Positions 12,611-22,460 of a DNA stretch of 64,000 bases are shown piece by piece (position 1 is the stretch's first letter; each line of letters opens with the position of its first letter). The notes below the pieces were generated by a model that saw only the letters and a list, made by a program, of their open reading frames with translations, had not been told where the DNA came from and did not search any database. The position numbers and the translations under genes are program-made. This DNA is from Blasia pusilla (Eukaryota; Marchantiophyta; Marchantiopsida; Blasiales). The DNA lies in contig CM114272.1 in NCBI GenBank assembly GCA_050084515.1, positions 15,438,001-15,502,000 on the forward strand, given 5' to 3'.

Positions 12611-13455
12611 TGTCACATCTTATTTTGACGTAGGTAGAGTTCTATCGCGTTGACAGCATAGAGAGTCAGCGGGATATTCGGGTGTAACTTTGTCCCGGGA
12701 TGTCGGATGAGGTTGGCAATATGTGTATTGTGTCGGAAACGTTATTTATGGCGATTTCCCTATTTTGGTTTTAGTCCGTCACGTGGCCCATTGGCCGAGT
12801 CAATGGTCAGTTGGTAACATGTGCCGTAGGTTATTGTTGGGAGGGCTATTTTTGGGGGAAGAGTCTTTTGGCTCTTCCCAAGGGTATAAGAGTGAGGAAG
12901 ATGGCTTTCCCAAGCCATCTTTCTCATGTTGAGCCTTGGGAGAACCTCTCTTGCATATATAGACGTGTATGGGTATGTAGGAGTTAGGGTGCTAGTGTCC
13001 GGATTTGTTCACAGAGGAAGATGGATGTGGTTCGATATGCCGATATAGATTCATGAGTGGAGTTATAGGTCGGGTGAGCCATTTTTACTACTCATATTTT
13101 ATATAAGAAAGATGCGAGGGGGTAGGGAATTCGTTGGTTGTAGGTAGGCAAGCAAGTTGCCTTGGTTGGGGAGCCCCTGTAGACGTTGGATGGCGTTGTT
13201 GATGTCGTTTATACGTTCAAGAAGCCGTGCGCAAAAGCGCTGTCCATTTTTCTTAGATCTTGCAGGTGGGGACAATAGTAGAGTACTAGCAAGGATCGGG
13301 CAAGAGCGCTCGGGTGTAGCGTAGAGTGTAGCTGCGTTGAGAGAGTGGCGTAATCAGAAAACGGGAAGGGAAGTTTTTTTGTGCAAGACACCATAGCCGC
13401 CGTGAGGGCGGCCAGGCTAGGTCATAGCCGCATAAGCCTTGGTTAGGTCACGACG
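12611..13455 (+). mobile_element. LTR of the TGTCACATCT family, long-tail form
   Basis: It begins TGTCACATCT and shares its first 440 or so bases with the 618-bp LTR to its left and with the minus-strand copies at 49071 and 55865. It includes the paired AAGAGTCTTTTGGCTCTTCC block and the conserved TCTTTCTCATGTTGAGCC. After that the tail differs from the 618-bp form: it matches the copy at 55865-56705 and ends at a TCACGAC that corresponds to TCGCGACA there, giving about 845 bp. The right boundary is inferred by that comparison. It is followed by leader-like DNA, so it looks like a 5' LTR. Confidence 0.65.
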
Positions 13456-15050
13456 TGTTAGGTTGGGGGTAGATTCGTCGAAAGGCCGTAAGGCCGTAAG
13501 AATTGTAATTGGGAGCGTGAAGGAATGGGCTCGCTAGTGTTACGCAGGGGGGTAAGGGGTGCGGAACGAGACATGGCAGAGGGTGAGCGCGGCCGATAGG
13601 GCAGCGTGCGTGCTAGGAGACAGAGCTTTTGTAGATGGGGCAATTAAGCGAATATCCTGCATAGGGCGCCGCGTCGGGAGCCAGGAGAACGTAAGGATGC
13701 AGAGGGTCGGGTAAAAAAGGAGGAAAGAGGCGGGCAAGGAAGGAAGAGGAAGAAGGCGTCAGGCGCGTGAGACGCCACGCGCGGTCCGGGCAGTGTGCAT
13801 GCAGACAGGAAAGGTTGAAGGTAAGGGCTAGTTGGGTCCAGGAAGGTAGTGAGCTCGGAGGACAAGGCTGGAAGAGCCATTATGGATCCAAGGCGGAGGT
13901 CCAGGCAATGCATAGCCCCCCAGACCGTGGGTGTAGGGTCGTCCGCATAGGGCTGTGCACCCATGCAGAGGAGGGAGGTGTGAGTAAGGAGGAGGGAGGA
14001 AGGAATGCACGGAAAGAACGGGGGAAGGGAAGTCAGGAGCAGAAGGGTTGGGTAGGGGCATTGCATTGGGCGGCGTGTCCGCCAGAAGGGCTGGGTGCCA
14101 GGAAGCATAAGGGGAGAGCTTGATTGCATAGGGCAGCTGGCCCGTAGAGTAAATACGGAGGAAGGAAGTTGGGGGCTGCTCACGGTCAGAACGGGGCTTA
14201 CGAGGTTGGGAGTTGAAGTGAGAGTTAAAGTAGGCGTGGTAAGAGCCAACACAAACATGCTAATGTGGTTAGACGTGGTAACCATGGTATGCACGGGGTA
14301 GGCGGATACGCAATTAGCAACTACATTGTTAGGGTCATATCGACTCAGATGTGGTTGGATTTACAACATGGTTGGGCAGGGTGACCATGGTATGTGAGCA
14401 ACCAAGGCAGGTAGGGTACCATGGTTGGAGTGTGTATGTAGTTGGGATCCATGATTCAGGTTATGCAGTCGGAGAGATTTTCGGGATTCAGTGTATTGCG
14501 AGCACAGATGGGATTCGCGACGGGAGTTTGTTGGTCATTGCGAGTCGCGTGGGGGTCACCGCGGTAGTCCTTCATCCATTGTGGGTGAGGAGCCTAAAAC
14601 TTGTCCGACCAAGTATTCCCGTTGAAGAAACGGGTAGCTCTGGACCTTCCCGCTTCTACGATCTTTGGGTGGCCACCATCTATCCGACTTGCTTTCTGCC
14701 CAGTTCCTTTGGGTCTCTTTGGGATTTGGACTTTGCTTGCTGAGGAGTCTTTTTTTGAACGGTTTGGAGGTAGCAGATGTGGGTTTAGTGGAGGTGATAT
14801 TTTCCTTGGTGAAGTAGAAGTTGAGTCTCTTGCGGATGTGGGTTTTTTGAAGGTGATATGTTCCGTGGTGATGTGGTAGTCTTGCAGATGTGAGTGGAAG
14901 GTGAAGGTGACAAGTTCTATGTTGTTGCTTCCGTGTTGCTATTATGCTTGGGTTCATGCGACGTGGGAGTGGGGTCCTCTTGGTGCATGTGTTTGCCTTA
15001 GGTAGCCTTGAAATTGATCGATATCTTGGGATGTTCCAGGGAGTAGACAT
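13456..15050 (+). mobile_element. leader/internal DNA of the TGTCACATCT element
   Basis: This purine-rich, GC-elevated stretch follows the LTR at 12611-13455 and has patchy similarity to the region inside the minus-strand element (about 54600-55864). No gag or pol motif is present. The 216-codon and shorter frames on the minus strand are products of strand composition bias and I do not call them genes. The right end of the element is not visible. From about 14773 to 14935 an imperfect tandem repeat (unit of about 55 bp, three copies, each opening with GCRGATGTGRGT) is present. Confidence 0.45.
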
Positions 15051-15960
15051 GAACGAGGCGAATGATTGAAATCCAAATCATTGTTGTCTTGCTAGTTCAT
15101 AACACGATCCCCAAAAAACTATTCTTGTGTACCCTTTGGTATAGTCGCATAAGGTTGTAATCCATCTCAGATTTTTTGTCTTCGTCTAAGCTTGATTTGG
15201 AGGAAGTGGTGTCATGCTTGTTGAGCATATCCTCATTCTCAGGACAATCAAAATCAGAATCAGAATCAAATATAGATGAATTTGACTCTGAACTGTAATC
15301 CTCCAATAAAATGTGGAGTTCAAGAACATGCCGAAGTTCTCTCAAGGAGTGTTGTCTTGTAGAGACTCTTGGCATGATTCCCTGTGATCTACAACTGTAA
15401 TTAAGCCCGAAACTATAATTAAATCCAAAATCCCACTCAATCTCATGCGTCGGATCCCCACTACCAAGAATTCATAGGGATTTTTCTCCTACTTACAAGT
15501 AAGAATCTTCAAATTCAACCTCCCTCATGTTCCTGTCAATAAATTGACCTTGGACATTCCAAAAAACAGAGCCACAGAAAAATTTTAGATACATTCTTTA
15601 AAGAAGAGAGAGAATCTTGTATTTTTAAGGTACTCATGAAATAAAGTATTTATATTAGCCTTGTAGCATATTTCATTGAAATGTATTTATGTTTTGTCAT
15701 GTGTATTGTATATAGTAATTTTCATTTACATCCAATCGATCCTTTGTACTATGCTTTTTTTAAAATAAATTGTATCCGCTTGCAAAAGAGACCATAAGTT
15801 TTTTGGATATTTTTTTGATAGAAAAAGGGTTATTGAATTTCAAAATTGAAAGAATTATAATAGCGATGAAAAAATTAAAATTTCCAAAAAATCTAAAGAG
15901 TGTTTTATTAATAATAAATAAATAAAAATAAAACTAATTGTGATAGAAAGACTAGAGTTG
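15051..15960. other. AT-rich DNA with one tentative minus-strand ORF
   Basis: A 92-codon minus-strand frame at 15097-15375 starts with ATG and contains a Leu/Glu-rich helix followed by a run of acidic and Ser residues. This could be the N-terminus of a transposase (PIF/Harbinger proteins start in a similar way), but there is no catalytic motif and the frame ends at a stop. The rest of the stretch is AT-rich with oligo-A and oligo-T runs and no gene. Confidence 0.3.
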
Positions 15961-15968
15961 GAGGGAAG

Positions 15969-16638
15969 ATGCAATCGAAGGTTTTAGCCTTTGGAATCAT
16001 GGATGCACGCTTGCACGGGGTAGGTTTCCCCTTGATAATAGGTCCAATCCTACAAAAGAATTTTGATTGGTATTTGGACGACTACAAACGTGCCTTCGTG
16101 ATGATGCAAAGCACACGTGCACAATTGAGCGAGCTTAACTCCAATTTGGTATGAGTTGAGAACAAAAATTGGAAAAAAACATGCTCCTTCTTCTTCTGTA
16201 TGCACGCTCTATTTGGTGAGCATCCCAACATTAAACCTTGTGCCACTATGAATGTTGCATTTGGGCCACCATCTTGCAAGACCTCATCTAATGTCAATGT
16301 CATGAGTACCAATCCATATGGAGTTGAGCGCGAATTTGAGTTCCCTATTGATTTTTTTGAATCTAGATTCCGTGACTATTGGTGGTGAAGACACCAATGA
16401 AGCTTTTGTTCCTACTTCAGTCGATATCGAGTCTCTTATGGTGGACAACCAAAATTTTGCTTCGATGCCAAATGCATCCATTCCAAGAGACAACGATGAA
16501 GAATTTTTAACTGAAGCCGATGACATCACCAATTCTATATCAGATTTGCACCCTCAAGATCATTCAACAACTCTAGAAATGCAAGCTCATCACCAAGCAA
16601 GTCGCTCAACCAACGCCTTTCGATCACAAGCAGAGTGA
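15969..16638 (+). pseudogene. broken plus-strand coding relic, unknown
   Basis: Three plus-strand frames (15969-16154, 16200-16388, 16318-16638) follow each other with frame changes and look like fragments of one protein. The first has a Trp/Asp/Lys-rich stretch, the last is acidic and Ser/Thr-rich. I do not recognise a family. The stops and the frame change near 16350 argue against a working gene. Confidence 0.3.
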
Positions 16639-16739
16639 ACATCCACATCTAATGTACCTCCTTTGCCAGAATCAAGCGGCCGTGCATGGAAGATTAGAAG
16701 TGGCTCTCAAGGTGGACCACCCAAGCACACGTGAGGTCC

Positions 16740-17210
16740 TAGATGGTGGGGATTGACGACTGAAATTTGATGGACCAGAGACCAGTCCCTGGTTCATCCA
16801 CACGGCAAAAACCACGACGCGGAAATTCCAAGGATGATCCTTGGACCATCCTTGGAATCACTACAACGTGGAATCCTTCACAAACATCCCTAACCCGGTT
16901 TCGTAACCGAAATTGCTTGATCGCCCGTTGACATATCCCGAAACTATAATCGGAGCCGGGGCTAGGACCCGGAGGATGTTTCCATGGGGACAAGCCCTTA
17001 AGGGCAAGTCCCCACGAGCAAGTTTTGGGTCGCGAGGACCCTGATCACCAAGATCAACTACTGAAATTTAACGGATTGAAAATTGGTCTTTGGTCTGTCC
17101 ATGCTGCAAAAATTACGACGCGGAAGCTCCTTGGGTCGCATCACACTATAACTCATTTCCGATTCATCGCAAGTGAAATGACATATCCATATCATCAGCC
17201 AAAATAAATA
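16740..17210. repeat. diverged direct duplication upstream of gene 1
   Basis: Two segments, starting near 16752 and 17050, share the same order of motifs: ACTGAAATTT, a GGTCTTTGGTC-type block, TCCAY-CGGCAAAAA/CTGCAAAAA, ACGACGCGGAA, and TGACATATCC further on. They are direct copies about 300 bp apart. They lie 650-1150 bp upstream of the coding start at 17885, so they may act in its promoter region or be a diverged small repeat. Confidence 0.6.
16986..17013. repeat. 28-bp near-perfect palindrome
   Basis: A central 12-bp palindrome GCCCTTAAGGGC is flanked by AA on each side (not complementary) and then by GGGGAC on the left and GTCCCC on the right, which pair. It lies between the two duplicated modules upstream of gene 1. 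It could form a hairpin or be a dimeric protein site. Confidence 0.7.
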
Positions 17211-17379
17211 GAGGACTAAGGGTCAAAGGACTTCTGCGACCTATCATCGCAGTTTCCATGGGTACAGGTGTGAGCGTTGTTGGGTGACCCTAAATCTTCC
17301 ATCTCTTCCACCCCAGCACCCAAGAGCCGTAAATCCATAAAAAATTAGTACGGACACGACGTCCACGAATTAAAATTTG

Positions 17380-17884
17380 AGACGTCCTATTACGCCCATG
17401 ACCCTTCCATTCTATCGCCGGCGGGCGGTTGTCTCCGTTCGCCCGCCCCTTCGTCCGCCTGTCCGTCCGTCCATCCGTCTACAAAGAACGGCCATCCAGT
17501 CATCCCGTCGCCCCCCAACCCAGCCCCGCCTCGCCTCGCCTCGCCTGGCCCCTGGCCCCTGGCGCCCATGCCCGCCCACACCAGCCCACCAACTTTTCTC
17601 TTGCAATTCATCTCCTGTCTGCCGTTCTGGCTCCGTCACTGGGGATAGAGAATAGCATTCAATGAACGAACGAGCGAGCGATTGAGCACACGACGATGGA
17701 TGATTGTTGATCGACCGGGAGCCGGTGCAAAGCAGTCGCTGCTCGCTACGTTCCTGATACAAGGGAGGGGAGGGCTGCGAGGGGGAAAACGGCGACCGAT
17801 AGGCCGATCGAGAGTCCTCAAGTGTAGACATCTGGGGCGGAGGAAATTGGATCTCAATCAGGAGAGGGAGAGGGAGTGGGAGAT
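17380..17884 (+). promoter_or_regulatory. promoter / 5' leader of gene 1
   Basis: This GC-rich stretch contains pyrimidine microsatellites (GTCC repeats near 17460, CCTCG repeats near 17530) and changes to a purine-rich leader (GGAGAGGGAGAGGGAG) directly before the ATG at 17885. No TATA box is evident. Such CT/GC-rich TATA-less leaders are usual for housekeeping plant genes. The transcription start cannot be set from sequence alone. Confidence 0.45.
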
Positions 17885-19285
17885 ATGGGGAGCGGTCGGA
17901 GCGGAGTTTCGGGCCTAGGGCTGTGGATTGTGGTGGCGATTTGTTTCGTAAGTGTGGGATTCGTGTTGGGGGATGCCGGGGTCGATGTGGAGAGTGATGG
18001 CGGGAATGTTAAGGTTGCTCCTCTATTCAAGGAGATCGAGAGATTGAAGGCGCAGGTGGGCGTTCTCGAGGAGAGCTTGAAGGAGAGGGATGGAAGGTTG
18101 AAGGAGACGGTGAAGAGGCTGGAGCATAGTGAGGCGAGTTTGAAGGTGAAGGCTGCGCATATTGGCGTGGTGGAATCGGAGCTCGAGACCTTGAGGAAGG
18201 ATTCGGGAGACAAGGACGCGCTGACGGAGTTAGAGCATAATCTGGAGGTGGCTATCCTGAAAGTGCAAAATCTGGAATCCAAGTTGGTTGATACGAGGAA
18301 GGAGTTGGAGGGCGCCAAGAAGGATGTGGAATCTCTGAAGAAGCGAGCGGAGGCAGCGGAGGATTCCTTGATCGATCTTGATTTCAAGTATGAGGAGGGC
18401 CAAAGAAGCTTGCAGCAGCTGAAGATACGTGCCCAAACCGCGGAGCAAACCCTGAAAGTCGCCGAAGCGGCTATGCTCGAGGCCGAGTCCAAAGCTCATT
18501 ACCGGACGAAGGAGCTCCTCAAAGTCACGAACCAGTGGTTACCTCATTGGGCTGCAACTCGCGTTGGTGAGCTCCAAGCGAAGGCTAGCGCCAAGTGGGT
18601 TCATCACGTCAAGCCTCATGTGGATGTTGTTCTCACCAGGACTACCGAGACGGCAGCGGCTACTCAGGCATGGTTGAAGCCACACGTTAAAACTGTTAGC
18701 AGCAAGGTAGGTCGTGCTGCCAGGAAATACTGGAGGATTGTGGCCAAGTTTCTCGCTCCTTACATTCAGACTCTTCGATCTAGCATGGTGAGAGGGTACG
18801 AGGTGATCAGGAAGGATTACATCGGAAAGGCTCAGGAGTTCGTGAAACCCCACATCGACACTGTTGTGGAGGTGAGTCGACCATATGTCGTTTTGATCCA
18901 AGAACACACCCGACCGTATGTCGATCAAGTGTCCACCATGGCGAAACCCTACTGGGATCAGGGCCGGCAATTAGTGAATCCCTACTTGGAGGTGGCATCC
19001 CCTTATTACAGGGATGCCGTCTCGGCTGCTGTCAGGCACCACAAGAATCTGCAAGCGACGGTGAAGGCGAATTTGGCGAAGCATGACCTCGGAGGCTCGT
19101 TAATCAGCCAGGAGTTGATATGGTTTCTAGCTTCTGCATTACTGGCTCTTCCAGTGCTTACTTTGTTCCTGGTATTTTCCTCTGCTTTCGGTAGCAAGAA
19201 GCCACAGCCCAAGAGAAAGAATCCCACCCATGGGGGCAATGGTAATCACAAAGAAGGACACAGAAAGAGAAGTAAGAGGACTTGA
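17885..19285 (+). CDS. coiled-coil ER-type membrane protein with 11-residue KPH/RPY repeats
   Basis: The 466-residue protein is intact in one exon. Residues 11-28 form a signal peptide or signal anchor, 47-215 a long coiled coil rich in Lys/Glu/Leu heptads, 235-400 an amphipathic helical region, 412-432 a hydrophobic transmembrane segment, and the last 30 residues a basic tail. In the amphipathic part K/R/N-P-H/Y triplets recur every 11 residues (321, 332, 343, 354, 365), with earlier ones at 243, 265 and 291. The arrangement matches the plant family of Arabidopsis At2g24420 and At4g31340, annotated only as myosin-heavy-chain-related or DNA-repair-ATPase-related and of unknown function. I chose the ATG at 17885, three codons inside the longer open frame, because the upstream in-frame codon is GTG. 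Lipid-surface binding by the 11-mer repeats is my inference. Confidence 0.88.
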   Translation: MGSGRSGVSGLGLWIVVAICFVSVGFVLGDAGVDVESDGGNVKVAPLFKEIERLKAQVGVLEESLKERDGRLKETVKRLEHSEASLKVKAAHIGVVESELETLRKDSGDKDALTELEHNLEVAILKVQNLESKLVDTRKELEGAKKDVESLKKRAEAAEDSLIDLDFKYEEGQRSLQQLKIRAQTAEQTLKVAEAAMLEAESKAHYRTKELLKVTNQWLPHWAATRVGELQAKASAKWVHHVKPHVDVVLTRTTETAAATQAWLKPHVKTVSSKVGRAARKYWRIVAKFLAPYIQTLRSSMVRGYEVIRKDYIGKAQEFVKPHIDTVVEVSRPYVVLIQEHTRPYVDQVSTMAKPYWDQGRQLVNPYLEVASPYYRDAVSAAVRHHKNLQATVKANLAKHDLGGSLISQELIWFLASALLALPVLTLFLVFSSAFGSKKPQPKRKNPTHGGNGNHKEGHRKRSKRT

Positions 19286-19977
19286 GAAGGAGATATCAGT
19301 CGAGCTCAGACGAAGTGATTGCGCCTCTCTTCGTACGTGACCTGACCAAGTAAGAACGCTTGTGCTGTTTGCTCTGGCCTTTCTGGGGTGCATTCTACAA
19401 CATGTAACTGAAGTGTACAGACCCCACTGGATCACTGCGAATTCGAAGGCACAAGTCTAACTTCATGGTGCTGCCCATCTGTTGGAGCTTTTGTTGGGAG
19501 GTGGAGCATCCGAGGCATGTTTTCCTCTTGGATATCAATTCGGAGAATCACTCTATTGATGTCCTGGATGTACAATGGACGACTGCTGACAATTTCACTA
19601 GTGAACGTTCCCTCTCTTGCAAGAGCGTAGAGAAGATTTACTGAAATAGTTTCCACAGATGAACGGCTTGCTTTGGTTATGTCTTAACATCTAAACCCTT
19701 TCGAAAAAAGTTGGTTACATTTTTGAACGATCATTCTTCTTAGAACTTTCAGCACTGTACGAAGTGTATCCAATTCCTTGAACTACTTTGAACTGTGAAA
19801 AGAAGTTGTCATTCCTGTTTGGTGAAAGTGTCTGGTGTAATTTCAAATCAGTCGCCGTTTTCCGCAACAAGAGCCGAGGACAGTTCACACGTTTTGGCAT
19901 CGCACCTCAGAGATGTCAACGAACGTGTTTTCGACACGTCAAAGCTGCTTTTGTGGGACTCTATTGATTTTTGACTT
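19286..19977 (+). other. 3' flank of gene 1
   Basis: Downstream of the TGA at 19283-19285 there is a gene-free stretch of about 690 bp, expected to hold the 3' UTR and poly(A) site. Short frames on the minus strand here have no coding features. No transposon is recognisable. Confidence 0.4.
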
Positions 19978-20241
19978 TTAAGACCCACAGGACATGGCTT
20001 CTGGTGTGGATTCGGGAAGGTTAATCTCGTAGGCTGCGTCTCTCTCGAGCTTTAATCCATAGTGAGCGTCTTCCCCTTTAATGGCAGGAGACCGGGTTGT
20101 GCTACCCACAGACTCAGAGTGAGCAAAGATTGGCTCACGCTGTCGTACTAGGTTGTAATCTGCACCTTGTAAATATGGCTCCTTGAGCGCATACTGTTGG
20201 AATGGAAGCACTGGTGAATTTTTCATTCCACACCCACCCAT
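19978..20241 (-). CDS. tentative small hypothetical protein (87 aa)
   Basis: On the minus strand an ATG at 20241 opens an 87-codon frame starting MGGCGMKNSP and ending in TAA at 19978. The context of the ATG (a CT-rich leader, then AAGATCATGG) is good for plant initiation and the composition is balanced, but I know no homologue. An N-terminal Met-Gly-Gly-Cys could be myristoylated and palmitoylated. The same frame extends upstream to 20349, so it may be the last exon of a larger gene. It converges on gene 1. A chance frame is the alternative. Confidence 0.3.
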   Translation of the reverse strand: MGGCGMKNSPVLPFQQYALKEPYLQGADYNLVRQREPIFAHSESVGSTTRSPAIKGEDAHYGLKLERDAAYEINLPESTPEAMSCGS

Positions 20242-20976
20242 GATCTTGATTGGGGGGTACGAGGAGGAAAGAAAGTGGTGGTGCACGAGACTCCGGCGCC
20301 GACGGTATAGGTAATAGCATTGATTGTATCTCAGAATATGCACTTTCATCAGCTGGCGTAAGATTCACTCGAGGGAATCGCGGTCTCGATCACCGATAGT
20401 AGTGGACAGTGAGTCTGGAAGACAGGTTAGGGTTGGGGTTGGACCCCTGGATCCATAGTCCTGATGGTTATTCAATTCTCAATCACGAGACCTTCGGAGC
20501 CTTTTCCTTCTCCAGAGAAACGGCGGTAATTGCGCGGGTGTCTAAGCGTCCGACTCATCGCCACTGCCGGGAATGACGATGACACATAATTGTCTTCGGA
20601 TGCCTACTACCTGCATCGCCAACAATCTCCTCTTGCTGGAAGGCTTGCGTTGCCCGCCCGAGTGGCCGAGGACAGACACAGACAGACGGTCGCACGCCGT
20701 CTACCCAAAAAGGAAGATGCACTCCCCCATATTCTATCAAATGGCAAGGACTGAATGGGTTGTCGTCTTGAATGGTTTTGGCACCATCTACGATTAGAGA
20801 TTGTACGTCCCTCGCAAGTAATTGTGTGGGATGCGCACCTGAGGTGCGCAGCCGTGCGCAAGGCCGCGACTCAGGTGTGGGCATAGGCCCATCTGATGAG
20901 TTTTGTATTTCGGAATTCGGATCTGCGAACTTCAAACACAAGCGTACCGGATTCTGCCCCTTGTAGGGCAGCAGCA
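20242..20976. other. gene-free, moderately GC-rich DNA
   Basis: Several overlapping frames of 60-140 codons occur on both strands between 20555 and 20977 without any domain signal. The stretch lies between the tentative small ORF and a solo LTR and may include a promoter. I see no RNA gene. Confidence 0.35.
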
Positions 20977-20981
20977 TGGAA

Positions 20982-21586
20982 TGTTGGAAAAGTCATCAAG
21001 TGTGCTAGTATGGAGTCGTAGGGTTGTCCAGCGTTGTACGACTTTGTTGTGAGTCAGTATCAGTGATTCGTATCCTTGAATATGAATCGTAGTGCGCAAG
21101 GAGTTTCATTCGTCTGAGTGAGTCCACTAATTTACAACAAGAGCGATCTGTTCAAAGTGATCGTGAATCAGTGGACTCTTGCGATCTATGCAAGGGATTA
21201 TATAGAACAAGACTCATTAGGGCTAATGCCTTGCCAAGATCGAGATCTGCAGTAGAATGCTCCTGGAATTCGAGGATCCTACGGAACGGTGGATATCTTA
21301 GTCTTCTCTGCACGATCCCCGTCTATTTTGGTCACACCGCCATTTCATAGTCAGCATGAAATGTCGTTATAAATAAAGGGAAAGTGTTAAAAGTCTCATG
21401 AATAAGGCGCGTATTATTGAAGGTGTCATATCTCATGCTATCACCTTCCTCGACACATATTCATGCAAGAAAATAAATCTTGACGTGTACTAGACCTTGT
21501 GATATAGCTTTCCGACAGGCCTTCGTAGGACTTAGATTACCTTGGCGCTGATCAGCTGCCAGTCAGGTCGGCTTCCTCGAGCCGCA
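20982..21586 (+). mobile_element. probable solo LTR, 605 bp
   Basis: The segment starts TGTTGGAAAA and ends GCCGCA, with TGGAA directly before (20977-20981) and directly after (21587-21591). It contains a TATA-like ATTATATAGAAC near 21195. The TG...CA ends, the 5-bp flanking repeat and the length fit a solo LTR. I found the right end by looking for the flanking repeat, so a chance match is possible. Confidence 0.55.
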
Positions 21587-21837
21587 TGGAATTTGCATAC
21601 TTGCCTAATTTTGTAAGACCAAGCGCCGCAGGCCACCGTTGGAGTCGAGAATTCACGTCGGTGTAAGCGATTACGACCGTAGAAGTGGTGAGATCGGGTC
21701 CGAAGTAGACAAATTTGATTAACCTCTCATACTGCTAGCAAGCCTTCAAAAACCCTCGAGAATCTCGCGTAGAAATAGTTGACGTTCCCAGGCTCTTCAT
21801 TGTCTCGCTCGACCATCCCTCCTTGAGGTATACCCCT

Positions 21838-22150
21838 CCCTTCTCCCAAGCTCTCTCCATGATAACCTATTTTCCCAAGTCACCTCCTTGGCTCTTGACC
21901 TGATGTAGGAGGTCAAGGGCCATTTACCAAAAATAAAAATTCGATCATATACTCAAAATGGTACTTACCTAAAATAGTAAGTTTTTCAATATGGCTCCAA
22001 ATGAGGCGAAACGAAGGGGAAGCATGTTCTCTCAGGTTTCTCGGGGCCTCAGCAGGTCATCCTTGACCTACTGAGAGTGTCCTCCACTACTCACGAAGGC
22101 ACTCTACTAGATCTCATTGATGTTTCCTAAAAGACGTGACAAGTTTCTCT
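21838..22150 (+). repeat. repeat family A, copy 1
   Basis: A block of about 310 bp beginning near CCAAGCTCTCTCC and ending AAAGACGTGACA. It shares motif order with copies at 35285-36020 and 38060-38402: AGCTCTCTCC, TCACCTCCT, AGGAGGT-AAGGG, CTCAAAATGGTA, AATAGTAAG, TATGGCTCCAAATGAG, a TCAGGTT block, GACGCTCTAGTAGATC and CTAAAAGAYGYGACA. The CA-type right end suggests the tail of an LTR. The copia relic abuts its right side. Confidence 0.7.
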
Positions 22151-22460
22151 GTTGATCAGTGAAGAGATGCACCTAGTAGGTAGCGGTAGCTTGTCTAGTC
22201 TACAAGAGAGTGCGCTATTTGCAGGTTATGGATCAAACAGAGGCGGGGATCATGGCAGAAACTTCTATGATCGTGGTGGATATCAAGCATATGGAGGAAG
22301 AGGCACTCAATATAACGTCACTCAATCAAATACGAACCGGTACGAGACACAATCACATGGTGGTGATGGTGGAATCCGTTGGGGTCGAGGTCAGCAGTAG
22401 AAGGTTCCTGGATCTTGCAATTACTGTGGGATAAAGGGTCACTATGCAAAATTTTGCTTC
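22149..22460 (+). pseudogene. copia gag fragment with zinc knuckle
   Basis: The frame opens inside gag, after the E-E-M-H-L segment, so the 5' end of the element is missing. A Gly-rich stretch follows, then a TAG at 22398, then in the same frame the zinc knuckle C-N-Y-C-G-I-K-G-H-Y-A-K-F-C (C-x2-C-x4-H-x4-C) near 22416-22457. The knuckle residues are intact, but the stop before them and the absent N-terminus make it non-functional. Confidence 0.85.

Noticed and set aside
13644-14294. 216-codon minus-strand frame rich in Pro, Leu, Ser and Thr
   Set aside because: It results from the purine-rich plus strand of LTR-element leader DNA; no motif, and overlapping frames are equally open.
14556-15050. 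164-codon minus-strand frame
   Set aside because: Composition-driven (Lys/Pro/Thr/His), overlaps the short tandem repeat, and shows no domain.
17854-18492. 212-codon minus-strand frame antisense to gene 1
   Set aside because: Shadow of the heptad-rich coding region of gene 1.
20555-20977. 140-codon minus-strand frame
   Set aside because: Several overlapping frames on both strands, no recognisable protein.
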